NCBI RefSeq assembly: GCF_001428525.1
Contig: NZ_LMHW01000010.1
Location: forward strand, 1,071,853 to 1,135,852
Direction: 5' to 3'
Source: Flavobacterium sp. Root186
GTDB taxonomy: Bacteria > Bacteroidota > Bacteroidia > Flavobacteriales > Flavobacteriaceae
DNA: 64,000 bases
Positions 24,686 through 34,841 of the stretch are shown here, piece by piece (position 1 is the first letter of the stretch; the number at the start of each line of letters is the position of its first letter). Below the pieces are notes generated by a model. That model searched no databases and was not told the origin of the DNA. It was given only the letters and a program-made list of their open reading frames with translations. The position numbers and the translations under genes were made by a program.

Positions 24686-25485
24686 TAATTTCTTTTTTGG
24701 GTCATTTCCAGTAAATTTTCCATACTATCAGGAATCATATATAATAACAAATTGTCTGAAGTTGTTGGAAGCCCCTCATAGGAAACGGCACCCAAATACT
24801 GCTCGGCAAAATCGAAACTATATACCTGCCAGTTCTGCGTGTTTTTTACCAGTTTAAATTCTAAATTGTGCTGTCCGTCTGTGCAGGGAATATATTTAAA
24901 ATCTTCATCAATTCCTTTTCCTAATGCTTTTACAAAAGCTTCTTTGCGCGTCCATAACGTATAAAAAGTGTTTTTTTTATCATCAGCATTCTGAATCATT
25001 AACCTTTCATGATCATCAAAGATATCCGGAAGGAGGTTTGTGAATTTAAAGTCTTTAGATAAAAATTCAATATCCAGCCCCACTTTTTTATGTGAAACTG
25101 CTATCGCCGCATAATCTTCCGAATGCGAGATATTGAAGTGCAGCCACGGATGTGAAGCCAGATATGGTTTTTTATTAAAATCATAATCGAGATGAATATT
25201 TTTTATATCTGATTTAGTGTAAGCTCCTAAAATAAGTTTTAAAATCGATCTGTATATAATGAACCGATCTCTGTCTATTTCCTTATAAAAGCGTTTTGCT
25301 TTTTTGAGTTCAGGAGAATTTAGAAATTGCGATAAATTAGATTTAAGGTCAATGAAACTGGGCAGATAAATACTGTAAATGATTATATCGCTAGTATCTA
25401 AAGAATATTCTTTACCAGAAACTAATGTAACGCCCTTTATATCCGAAAAAGAGATAAAGAGCTTAGATGTTTTCATTTTTTTCAT
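24682..25485 (-). CDS. Sfp-type 4'-phosphopantetheinyl transferase
   Basis: The 267-residue protein has the Sfp-type motifs: KKPYL, FNISHSEDYAAIAVS, VGLDIE (metal-binding D138 and E140), and LWTRKEAFVKALGKG (W178, K181, E182). It should load the phosphopantetheine arm onto the three carrier domains encoded by the two upstream genes. Its start overlaps the end of the NRPS gene by 23 bp, which points to translational coupling and a dedicated role. An alternative ATG is at 25476. Confidence 0.95.
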   Translation of the reverse strand: MKKMKTSKLFISFSDIKGVTLVSGKEYSLDTSDIIIYSIYLPSFIDLKSNLSQFLNSPELKKAKRFYKEIDRDRFIIYRSILKLILGAYTKSDIKNIHLDYDFNKKPYLASHPWLHFNISHSEDYAAIAVSHKKVGLDIEFLSKDFKFTNLLPDIFDDHERLMIQNADDKKNTFYTLWTRKEAFVKALGKGIDEDFKYIPCTDGQHNLEFKLVKNTQNWQVYSFDFAEQYLGAVSYEGLPTTSDNLLLYMIPDSMENLLEMTQKRNY

Positions 25486-28400
25486 CTAAGATGTCTTGAA
25501 GTAGTCTCGCTAAAAATATGTCATTTGGCGGTGCTACAATGTCTAAATGATTCCCAGAGATATTATGAATTGTTACGCCTCCAAGCGCAGCTTTTTTCCA
25601 GCCCAGATGCGTAGGATCAAGTCTGTAATTAATGTCATCTTTAGATCGAAATAAATCTACTTCAAAGTTTTGCGGTTTAAGGTGATAACGATCCACAATT
25701 TTTTTAACCATGCTGTCAGCTTCTATAAATTCTTTAAGCGCCAGTTCTTCTTGCTCGGTCATTTCATCCTTCTTACCAAAATGTCTTCTTAGGATATACT
25801 CTTTTTTTCCATTAATACGCATTTTAAAAGCCTTCCAGCTCAATAACATTTCTTTTAAAAAATCTAATCTTCTATGTGTAATATCAAAGTATCTAACGAG
25901 TTGTTTACGTCTGTAACTTCCATAATAATAAGAAGAGTCAACATAAGAGTCCAGTAATGCTGTCAGGCTTACTTTTTTTCCTTGTTCCTTTAATTGACGG
26001 GTCATTTCGAATGCTACAATACCGCCAAAAGAAAAACCTGCCAAAGCATATGGCCCTTTAGGGTTTACTTTTATAATAGCATCTATATAATGAGCAGCCA
26101 TGGCCTCAATTGATTCGTACCATCCGTCAAAGCCTTTAGGTTTAATACCCTGAATGGCATAAATAGGCTGGTCCTCATCAAAGTGTTTACTCAAATTGAT
26201 AAAATTTAAAACATTTAGTCCTGCTCCATGAATGATAAAAAGTGGTACTTTATTTCCGCTTGGGCTTATAGGAACTAAACAATCAGAATAAATTTCGGTA
26301 CCCGTATTCAGCAGTTTTGCAAATTTCTCAACAGTCGAATATTTAAATAATGCTGATAGAGGAATTCGTTTACCGGTATATTTCTCTATTTCAATCATTA
26401 CTTTTACTCCTTTTATAGAATGTCCGCCCATTTCAAAGAAATCACTAAAAATATCGATATTCTCTAAACCCAGGCTTTCTTTCCAAATAGCAGCTACAAT
26501 ATTTTCTTGTTCAGTGCGAGGAGCAGTATATTCAAGTGTTTTGCTTGTTTTATATTGTGACAATGCTTTACGATCTATTTTGCCGTTTAGCGTTGTTGGT
26601 ATTTTCTCCAATAAATTAAAATCATGCGGAATTAATTGTACAGGTAAGCGTAAAGCCAAATTTTCGCGCCATATTGGTATTTGAATTTCGGCGTTTTCCA
26701 TACTGGAATCAGGCACAACATGAGCCACAAGAAAATTTTCATTAGCTAATACAACAGCATATTTTATACCGTCAAGCTGTAGGAGTGCCTGCTCAACCTC
26801 GCCGGGTTCAATACGTTGGCCTCTAATCTTAACCTGTTGGTCCAAACGGCCTAAGCATTCTATTTCATTGCTTGGAAGCAGTCTTCCTAAATCGCCTGTA
26901 CGATAAATAGTAGAAAAACCGTTTTTAATAAATTTTTCTGAGGTAAGTTCAGGTCTGTTCCAATATCCTTTTGCAACACCATCGCCGCCAATGGCAATCT
27001 CACCAATATTTCCCGGTGCCACAAGCTGTCCTTGTTCATCAATAATATAAAGCTGTGTATTGGCAATGGGCTTACCAATAGTTATTAATGTATCAGTTGC
27101 TTTAATCTGTTTCACAGCCGAATAAATGGTAGTTTCTGTTGGTCCATAAACATTCCACAACGTATTACATTTACTTGTAAGTTCCCTTGCAAGATCTGCA
27201 GGCATTGCCTCACCGCCGCATAAAGCCTTAAGCGGTAATGGTTCATCCCAGCCAGAATCCAATAGCATGGACCAGGTTGTAGGAGTCGCTTGCAGAAAAC
27301 TGATATTTCCCTTTTTTACCAACTCAAGCAAAAGTCGTCCATCTCTGGCAGTTTCCTGATCAGCAAGTATTAATGCTGCGCCTTTAATGAGTGGTAAATA
27401 TAATTCCAGACCAGCAATATCAAAAGATATAGTAGTAATCGAAAGCAATCTGTCGTTTTCATTAATACCAGGTTCTATGGCCATACTGAAAAGTAAGTTA
27501 ACCAGGTTTTTATGCGTTATAGGAACGCCTTTTGGATTACCTGTTGATCCAGAGGTGTAGAGTATGTACGCGATATTATCCGGACTTACAATAGAAGACA
27601 ACGGCGATGCATCATAATGGTTTAATGACTCCATGGCATCTTCTATAAAAAGGGTAAGCGGCCATGAGGGTAAGGATGCAAATAATGTTTTACTGGTCAA
27701 TAAAACTTTTGCTCCGGAATCAGTCAGCATAAATTCCAAACGGGCTTTAGGATATTCAGGATCAAGCGGAAGGTAAGCCGCACCACACTGCATTATGGCT
27801 AGCAAAGTATAAAGCAGTTCAGGACTGCGCGAAACAGAAACAGCAATAATATCTCCAGACTGAACGCCTTGTGCTTTTAAATAATGTGCTAATTGATTTA
27901 CTTTTTGGTGTAATTCAAGATAAGTAGTTTTCGTTTCATGAAATTCTAAGGCTATGTTGTTTGGTGTAAGTTCGGCTTGTTTTTTTAATAACTCGGTTAA
28001 GGAAACATCAGGATAGGATATTTCGGTATTATTCAGAACTTCATAATCAGCTAAATAATGACTTCCCAGTATGTCTGATAATGGCTTGTCTGCACCAGTT
28101 ATTAGTTTATTGATGATATCTTCAAATGTTATCATCATTTGATTTATGGTTTCTGGTTTAAACAAAGTAGTATTATAAGACCATTGAAATATAGGTCCGT
28201 TTTTGGTTCTAAAAATATGAAGCTGAATTTCAAAAGTTGCATATTCTCTTGGATTAACTTTAAATTCATGGAAAAGTCCCGCAAATGAAAAATCACTTTC
28301 TATATCCCGGTTCATATCGACTGTTAATACAGCTGGTACCAAAGGAATTCTGGAAGAATCTCTGGCAATAGTTAAGTTTTTAAGAAGATGGCCAAAACTT

Positions 28401-29455
28401 ACCTGTTGATGTTCGTAGGCATCAAATAACTGTGAATTTCTTTGTTTTAGGTATTCTAAGAAAGTAATATCGGGATTAATTTTACTGCGTAAAGGAAGCA
28501 GGTTTGCACAATCTCCAATTAATTGTTTCATACCATATAATGTATTTCCCGATGAAGGAAACCCAACAACTAAATCATTCTGCCCCGTAATTTTGCATAA
28601 AAAAACTTCAAATGCGGCAAGTAAAGTGGTAACTAAACTGCAATTAACGCTTATACCTATATTTTTTAAGGAATCGGTCATTGTATTATCAAAAGGAAAA
28701 TCAATACGATTGCTATTATAAGTTCGTAAAGAAGGTCTTGCGTAATCCAGCGGTAATTCGAGTGTAGGAGTCGATTCTTTATAAATAGTAAGCCAAAAAA
28801 TTTCCTGCTGTTTATATTCATTCGTTTCCATAAAGGAATTCGCTTTTTCTGCATATTCGCTAAAGCGTTCCGGATCTGGCAGTTTTGGCTTTTTATTTTC
28901 TACAGAGGCAGAATAAAGCATACCAAGTTCTTCTAATATAATATCGACGCTTAACCCGTCTCCAACAATATGATGAATGGTTAAGGTTGCCAGATATTCA
29001 AATTCATCTATCTTAACCAAATTAACTTTGAATAATGGGCCGTTAACAAGATCAAAAAGCGCATTTACTTCTTCTTTAACTAAAGCTTCTATCGAAAGTT
29101 CTTTTTCAGCAGTATCCAAATCTGAAAAATTATTATGTGAAATTTTAAAGCCAATATCGCTGTAAATACACATATAGCGTCCGTCTGGACTAAAAACGGC
29201 TCTCAAGCATTCATGGCGCTGTACTAAAGTTTTTACTGCCTGCTCAAATGTGTCTATTATTAAATTGCCTTTCAATTTAATAGAAACAGACAAGTTGTAT
29301 GCTTTATTAGCATCACTGCCTCCAAAAATACAATCTGCCCATATTTCCTGCTGTGAATTTGTGGTTTGAATTACTCTTTCAATTTCAGGTAAAAACGGAT
29401 TAAATTGAATTTCAGTTTCAGTTTTTATTTGAGATTTATTTTTCATTGTTATCAT
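25463..29455 (-). CDS. NRPS module C-A-PCP-TE (termination protein)
   Basis: The 1330-residue protein has a condensation domain (about 25-465) with HHIVGDG (161-167, catalytic H162), an adenylation domain (about 485-970) with TSGSTGNPKG, YRTGDL and NGKIDRK, a carrier domain with S1013 in EMGGHSIKG, and a thioesterase (about 1068-1325) with GFSFGG (S1142), D1169 and H1303. Aligned by eye to GrsA-A, the specificity residues are D679, I680, L683, Q722, L745, G747, V769, I777, Y778, K959, close to the known glycine code DILQLGLIWK. It follows the hybrid protein by 52 bp and should add one amino acid and release the product. Confidence 0.95.
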   Translation of the reverse strand: MITMKNKSQIKTETEIQFNPFLPEIERVIQTTNSQQEIWADCIFGGSDANKAYNLSVSIKLKGNLIIDTFEQAVKTLVQRHECLRAVFSPDGRYMCIYSDIGFKISHNNFSDLDTAEKELSIEALVKEEVNALFDLVNGPLFKVNLVKIDEFEYLATLTIHHIVGDGLSVDIILEELGMLYSASVENKKPKLPDPERFSEYAEKANSFMETNEYKQQEIFWLTIYKESTPTLELPLDYARPSLRTYNSNRIDFPFDNTMTDSLKNIGISVNCSLVTTLLAAFEVFLCKITGQNDLVVGFPSSGNTLYGMKQLIGDCANLLPLRSKINPDITFLEYLKQRNSQLFDAYEHQQVSFGHLLKNLTIARDSSRIPLVPAVLTVDMNRDIESDFSFAGLFHEFKVNPREYATFEIQLHIFRTKNGPIFQWSYNTTLFKPETINQMMITFEDIINKLITGADKPLSDILGSHYLADYEVLNNTEISYPDVSLTELLKKQAELTPNNIALEFHETKTTYLELHQKVNQLAHYLKAQGVQSGDIIAVSVSRSPELLYTLLAIMQCGAAYLPLDPEYPKARLEFMLTDSGAKVLLTSKTLFASLPSWPLTLFIEDAMESLNHYDASPLSSIVSPDNIAYILYTSGSTGNPKGVPITHKNLVNLLFSMAIEPGINENDRLLSITTISFDIAGLELYLPLIKGAALILADQETARDGRLLLELVKKGNISFLQATPTTWSMLLDSGWDEPLPLKALCGGEAMPADLARELTSKCNTLWNVYGPTETTIYSAVKQIKATDTLITIGKPIANTQLYIIDEQGQLVAPGNIGEIAIGGDGVAKGYWNRPELTSEKFIKNGFSTIYRTGDLGRLLPSNEIECLGRLDQQVKIRGQRIEPGEVEQALLQLDGIKYAVVLANENFLVAHVVPDSSMENAEIQIPIWRENLALRLPVQLIPHDFNLLEKIPTTLNGKIDRKALSQYKTSKTLEYTAPRTEQENIVAAIWKESLGLENIDIFSDFFEMGGHSIKGVKVMIEIEKYTGKRIPLSALFKYSTVEKFAKLLNTGTEIYSDCLVPISPSGNKVPLFIIHGAGLNVLNFINLSKHFDEDQPIYAIQGIKPKGFDGWYESIEAMAAHYIDAIIKVNPKGPYALAGFSFGGIVAFEMTRQLKEQGKKVSLTALLDSYVDSSYYYGSYRRKQLVRYFDITHRRLDFLKEMLLSWKAFKMRINGKKEYILRRHFGKKDEMTEQEELALKEFIEADSMVKKIVDRYHLKPQNFEVDLFRSKDDINYRLDPTHLGWKKAALGGVTIHNISGNHLDIVAPPNDIFLARLLQDILDEKNENI

Positions 29456-29507
29456 AATTCTATTTTTAAATGTAATTGCACAGTTTTTAAATTGACAAAC
29501 TGAATTA

Positions 29508-32500
29508 TTAATTATGTTTATCTGACTCTAATAACATCGTTTTATTAAATTTTCCTTTTTGAACAGGATCTTCAATAAACCATGCCGGATTTCCGTTTTC
29601 ATCCCGTCCTAGTTTACTACCATGTATAGGAGGTTCATTTGCCATTATAGTATATTTCTTTTCAGCATTGGTTTCAAGAAACAGCTGCCCCTTTATTTTT
29701 GAAATGTCAAAAGCTTTTTCTTTTTTATGAGCACCATTCGATCCGTTTGTTTCGACTCGATTTTCATGATTAAATGTAAGGGCATCAAAATGTTTTACTT
29801 TTAAATTTACGAATGAACCATTGCCGTTTGCAGATGAATGTTGAAAACCTTGTAATTGATCTACTTTTTGGCTCAAAAGCTGAATTTGCTGTATAATTTG
29901 TTCTAATGAAGTTTGATTTTGATTTACTGATAATGGAGCTTCATTTGTTAAAACAAAAGGCTGAATAGTTTGGTTAGAAACAATTTCATTCTCTTTAATA
30001 TCAACTTCATTTTCTTCAGGAAGATTTAAGTCTATATAATCTGCCAAAAGTAATGGAGTAGGGTATCCTTCATTCAGTTGTCTAAAAGTGATAGGCAAAT
30101 CAAATTCTTTTTTCAGTCTTCCGGATAATTGAGTGAGCGATAAAGAATCTAAACCTAATTCTAAAAATGTATTGGAAGCCGAATCAGGATCATAAATTAT
30201 ACCCGATGCTTCTTTTATAATTTCTGAAATTCTAATAAGTACAGAATCCTTTCTTGATTCTTTTGTTTTAGCAGAAGTACTGTCGGCTTCTGCTGGAATA
30301 ACGATATTCGGAATTGTATCAGAAACTATATTTTTTTGAACTATTGTTTCAATAACATTTAAAGGTTCAATCCAGCACGGTTTTCGATCAAAAACATAAC
30401 TCGGTAATTCTATTTTTTGTCTTTGCTGTTCGTTGTAGAAAGATTTCCAATCTGGGCTTATTCCTTTGGCCCATAGTTCACCAACTGTATTTAATAAAGT
30501 TGAATATTCATTATCCTGTTCTTCTTTAGGAAAATTGATGCTCGAAAAAGCAGGTATAACTTTACCGGCAGCCTGCTGACGTGCCAGCGTAATAAGGGTT
30601 TGACCCGGACCTACTTCTAATAATATGTAATCATCTAATTCAAATGCAGTATCCATAGCATCAGCAAATCGCACTGTATTTTTTAAATGGTTAATCCAGT
30701 AGGTTGAACTTGTGGCCTCGGTGTCGGTAAGCCAGGTTCCTGTTGCTGTTGAAATAATAGGTAATCTGGGAATACTTAGTTTTATTTTTTCTATTTCATC
30801 TTTAAAAGAATCTAAAATAGGTTCCATCATGAAAGAGTGAAAAGCATGACTTGTAAGAAGCAGTTTGTTTGGAATGTCCTGTGCATCCAATTCCTGATTA
30901 AATAGCGCGATATCTTCTTTTGTACCAGAAGCCACACAAAACTGACTTGAATTTATGGCGGCTACTGAAAGTGTATCGGGAATCAGTTCGTATAATTTTT
31001 CAACCGGAACGCGTACCGCTAACATTGATCCGCCGGGAAGTTCGCTTATTAATTTTCCTCGAATTGCAACGATATGCAAAGCATCTTTTAAGCTCATAAT
31101 TCCGGCTAAATGTGCTGCTGCAAATTCACCAATACTATGACCGCAGAGAAAAGTTGGTTTTATTCCCCAGCTCATCCATAACTGAGCCAAGGCATATTCT
31201 GTAACAAATAAACTTGGCTGTGTTAAGCGGGTATCTTTTAAGCGTGCTTCGGCCTCAGTAGAATTCATTTCCGGATAAAGGATTTCGCGAATATCTAATT
31301 TTAAGTCCTCCATCAACAATTCTGCACATTTGTCTACGGCTTCACGATATGTTTTTTCGTTATCATAAAGTGTTTTTCCCATTTGCAGATACTGCGCTCC
31401 TTGTCCCGGAAACAGAAATCCCATTTCACTTGGAACACTTTTTAATAGGGAAGATTTAGTACTTTTTGCCTTTAAAGAAATTAATTTTTCAACAGCATCA
31501 TCTGTAGAATTTGTTACTAAAAAACTGCGTTGATTAAAATCGTCTCTGGTAATATTCAATGAATAAGCAATGTCTGCTAACGGAATGTTTCTTGATTTAT
31601 CAATAAAATGACCCAACGCATTTTCGTAACCTAATAAACTGTTTTGGCTTTTTGCAGACCACATCAATAGCTGCAGCGGACGTCCGGCTGAAGAGGGTAA
31701 AGGTTCTGCAGTATATTCTTCAACGATTGCATGAACATTGGTGCTGCCAATTCCAAAAGAACTCACACCGGCTCTTCTTATGCTGTCAGTTTCCCATTCA
31801 ATTAATTTATTGTTGATATAAAAAGGACTGTTGGCAAAATCTATATTTGGATTTGGTTCATTAAAATTAACCATAGGCGGTATTTGCTTATGGCGCATGG
31901 CTAACAATACTTTCATTAAACCTGCAACTCCAGCAGCCGCTGTGGTATGTCCCATATTACTTTTTATAGAACCTAATGCACAATAATTGTTTTTTTCCTG
32001 TTTGCCATACGCTATTTTAAGTCCTTCAATTTCTATTGGATCTCCTACGGGAGTTGCGGTTCCGTGCGCTTCCATGTAACTGATTGTAGAAGGTGATATT
32101 TGGGCATCATTAAAAGCATTAATTATGGCTCCGGCCTGACCTTTCGGACTTGGCGCCATAAAACTGCCTTTGTCACCGCCGTCATTATTTACGCCAACGC
32201 CTTTAATTACGCCGTAAATAATATCGCCATCTTTCTCTGCTTCTTCCAGTCTTTTTAGTAAAACAACTCCGGCGCCGTCACTAAAAACAGTACCTTTTCC
32301 AGAAGCGTCAAAAGATCTTGTAGATCCATCCGGGCTTTTGATAAATCCGTCATCATAAAGATGGCCGCTGTTTATTGGACACGTTACGCTCGATCCGCCC
32401 GCAAGCGCTATATCGCACATGCCGGTTCTTATGGCTTTTACGGCTTCGGCTACGGCTAATAATGAGGTAGAGCAGGCAGAATGTACACTAACCGAAGGCC

Positions 32501-34841
32501 CTTTTAGATTTAAGTGATAAGAAGTACGCGGCGCAATAAAATCTTTTCCGTTTACGGTATAGATTTGCAATTCGCCTACAGAACTTTTCAGCTCTTTGTT
32601 GTTGAATATATTATTTTCATAATAGGTATTGATTTCACTTCCTGAATATACGGCTATGCTTCCTTTATAATGTTTCGGAAGATGTCCTGCTTGCTCTAAT
32701 GCTTCAAATGAAATTTCTAAAAACACACGTATTTGAGGGTCCATAGCGGCGGCAAGCTGCGGATTTAGTCCGAAGAAATGAGCATCAAATGTTTTAGCCG
32801 AAGGTAAAATTCCTCTTGCGCCTATATAAAATGGGTCTTTACGAAGACTTTCTGGTAAACTTGGGTCTAATTCTTCTTTGGTAAATAAAGAAATTGTTTC
32901 TTTCCCTTCTTTTAGATTTTCCCATAACTCCTCTATGGTATCAGAACCTGGAAATCTTCCGGCCATACCAATTACGGCAATATCTCCGGTAATGGTTTGA
33001 TTATTCGTTTTTTTAAATGCAAACGAATTTTCTTTAGTATTGTTTTCTTCTAAAGTACTGGCAAGTTCTCTAATGGTGGGATGAATATAGATTTTTGAAA
33101 CCGATATATCCAGTGCTAATTGCTGTCTCATTAACGATGTTACTTTTTGTGCCAATACTGAACTTCCGCCCATATCAAAAAAATCATCATCAATACCAAT
33201 ACTTGCTATTTGTAATTCTTCGCTCCAAATTTTTACAATATCTTTTTCTAATTGCGTATTTGCTTTCTTGAACGGCGGGGCAGAATCGGGTCTGTTATGT
33301 TCAGGAACAGGTAAGTTTTTTTTATCGATTTTTCCATTTGGTGTAATCGGAAAATCGTCTATCCAGATGTATTTAGATGGTAATAATATTTCGGGTAAAA
33401 CTTTTGAAAGTGCTTCCTGAATTCTTTTTTCTTCTTGTAATTGCGCACCAGATTTTAAATAAGCCACCAGTTTATCTTCATTGCCAAAATAATTACTTAC
33501 GATTACGGCAGATTGTTTTATTTCAGGAAGACTATTTAAAGCAGCTTCTATTTCGCCTAATTCAATACGATGCCCTCTTATTTTTACCTGATGATCGATA
33601 CGGCCCAGACATTGAAATTCTCCATTTGGCAATAATTTTCCCAAGTCTCCGGTGCGATAAAGAATGGAGTTTGGTTTTGTTGAAAACGGATTTTGAATAA
33701 ATTTTTCAGCGGTAAGTTCCGGGCGATTCCAGTAACCTTCTGCGACTCCGTCTCCGCCAATTACGATTTCTCCAATTGTTCCGGGTGCGACGGCTTTTCT
33801 TTCTTCATCTAATAAATAAATTTGTGTATTGGCAATAGGAAAACCAATTGTAATTAGTTCATCATCTGCCTGAATTTGTTTTACTGCGGACCAAATCGTT
33901 GTTTCAGTAGGGCCATACATATTCCAAAGGGAATCGCATTTTGAGGTTAGCTGGCGGGCAAGGTTTAACGGCATGGCTTCTCCGCCGCATAAGGCTTTTA
34001 AAGCCAATGGTGTTTCCCATCCGGAATCAAGCAGTAATTGCCAAGTGGTAGGTGTAGCCTGTAATATTGTAATTTCTTTTTTCTGTAAAAGATTAAGCAA
34101 AAGTTGACCGTCACGTGTAGTTTCATAATCGGCAAAAACTACTGTCGCTCCTTTAATTAGCGGCAGAAATAATTCGAGACCTGCAATATCAAAGGAAATT
34201 GTAGTGATTGATAATAACCTATCTTCAGAATTTATACCCGGTTCAATCGCCATACTGAACAGGAAGTTTACTAGATTTTTATGGGTAACAGTTACTCCTT
34301 TAGGTTTTCCGGTAGATCCGGAAGTATACATTATATAAGCGGCCGCATCATAAGAAACAGGAACTGAGACAGGAACTGCGGGATATTTATCAAGTTCAGA
34401 TAAAGCGTCTTCAATTACTATAGTTTTTGAATAAGCGGGCAATGAATCGGTAAGTGATTTTGTAGTCAGCAAAAAACTGGCTCCGGAATCTTCGAGCATA
34501 AATTCTAAACGTGCAGCAGGAAATTTTGGATCTAATGGTAAATAGGCCGCACCACATTGTAAAATAGCTAAAAGAGAAGCCACTAAATTAGGAGTTCGCT
34601 CCATAGATACAGCAACAATTTTTCCGGAAGATAGACCTTGAGCCAAAAAATATTGGGCCAGCTGGTTGGTCATTTTTACTAATGCTGCGTAGGTAACCTG
34701 TTTATCTCCAAATTCAAGTGCTATTGAATTTGGAGAGATAGCCGCCTGCTCTGCAAAAATCTCCGGTAACGTATTTTTAGGATACGTCATTTTAGTCCAA
34801 CTTCTCTCGTTGGCTAAGTCATTGTTGTCAGCTCTTTTCAT
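29508..34841 (-). CDS. Hybrid NRPS-PKS A-PCP-KS-AT-ACP (loading and extension protein)
   Basis: The 1777-residue protein starts with an adenylation domain (about 20-510) and no condensation domain, so it begins the chain. A carrier domain has S561 in DMGGSSVL. The ketosynthase (about 618-1042) has C790, H926 (EAHGTA) and H965 (NMGHTT). The acyltransferase (about 1140-1430) has S1236 in GHSIGE and H1332-A-F-H1335, the malonyl-type motif. An ACP has S1566 in LGLDSLSL. No ketoreductase, dehydratase or enoylreductase is present. The code residues are D218, I219, L222, Q261, L284, G286, M308, I316, W317, K504, nine of ten matching the glycine code. The C-terminal 170 residues hold a coiled segment and a GSKLGRDENGNPAWF motif. 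Confidence 0.95.
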   Translation of the reverse strand: MKRADNNDLANERSWTKMTYPKNTLPEIFAEQAAISPNSIALEFGDKQVTYAALVKMTNQLAQYFLAQGLSSGKIVAVSMERTPNLVASLLAILQCGAAYLPLDPKFPAARLEFMLEDSGASFLLTTKSLTDSLPAYSKTIVIEDALSELDKYPAVPVSVPVSYDAAAYIMYTSGSTGKPKGVTVTHKNLVNFLFSMAIEPGINSEDRLLSITTISFDIAGLELFLPLIKGATVVFADYETTRDGQLLLNLLQKKEITILQATPTTWQLLLDSGWETPLALKALCGGEAMPLNLARQLTSKCDSLWNMYGPTETTIWSAVKQIQADDELITIGFPIANTQIYLLDEERKAVAPGTIGEIVIGGDGVAEGYWNRPELTAEKFIQNPFSTKPNSILYRTGDLGKLLPNGEFQCLGRIDHQVKIRGHRIELGEIEAALNSLPEIKQSAVIVSNYFGNEDKLVAYLKSGAQLQEEKRIQEALSKVLPEILLPSKYIWIDDFPITPNGKIDKKNLPVPEHNRPDSAPPFKKANTQLEKDIVKIWSEELQIASIGIDDDFFDMGGSSVLAQKVTSLMRQQLALDISVSKIYIHPTIRELASTLEENNTKENSFAFKKTNNQTITGDIAVIGMAGRFPGSDTIEELWENLKEGKETISLFTKEELDPSLPESLRKDPFYIGARGILPSAKTFDAHFFGLNPQLAAAMDPQIRVFLEISFEALEQAGHLPKHYKGSIAVYSGSEINTYYENNIFNNKELKSSVGELQIYTVNGKDFIAPRTSYHLNLKGPSVSVHSACSTSLLAVAEAVKAIRTGMCDIALAGGSSVTCPINSGHLYDDGFIKSPDGSTRSFDASGKGTVFSDGAGVVLLKRLEEAEKDGDIIYGVIKGVGVNNDGGDKGSFMAPSPKGQAGAIINAFNDAQISPSTISYMEAHGTATPVGDPIEIEGLKIAYGKQEKNNYCALGSIKSNMGHTTAAAGVAGLMKVLLAMRHKQIPPMVNFNEPNPNIDFANSPFYINNKLIEWETDSIRRAGVSSFGIGSTNVHAIVEEYTAEPLPSSAGRPLQLLMWSAKSQNSLLGYENALGHFIDKSRNIPLADIAYSLNITRDDFNQRSFLVTNSTDDAVEKLISLKAKSTKSSLLKSVPSEMGFLFPGQGAQYLQMGKTLYDNEKTYREAVDKCAELLMEDLKLDIREILYPEMNSTEAEARLKDTRLTQPSLFVTEYALAQLWMSWGIKPTFLCGHSIGEFAAAHLAGIMSLKDALHIVAIRGKLISELPGGSMLAVRVPVEKLYELIPDTLSVAAINSSQFCVASGTKEDIALFNQELDAQDIPNKLLLTSHAFHSFMMEPILDSFKDEIEKIKLSIPRLPIISTATGTWLTDTEATSSTYWINHLKNTVRFADAMDTAFELDDYILLEVGPGQTLITLARQQAAGKVIPAFSSINFPKEEQDNEYSTLLNTVGELWAKGISPDWKSFYNEQQRQKIELPSYVFDRKPCWIEPLNVIETIVQKNIVSDTIPNIVIPAEADSTSAKTKESRKDSVLIRISEIIKEASGIIYDPDSASNTFLELGLDSLSLTQLSGRLKKEFDLPITFRQLNEGYPTPLLLADYIDLNLPEENEVDIKENEIVSNQTIQPFVLTNEAPLSVNQNQTSLEQIIQQIQLLSQKVDQLQGFQHSSANGNGSFVNLKVKHFDALTFNHENRVETNGSNGAHKKEKAFDISKIKGQLFLETNAEKKYTIMANEPPIHGSKLGRDENGNPAWFIEDPVQKGKFNKTMLLESDKHN

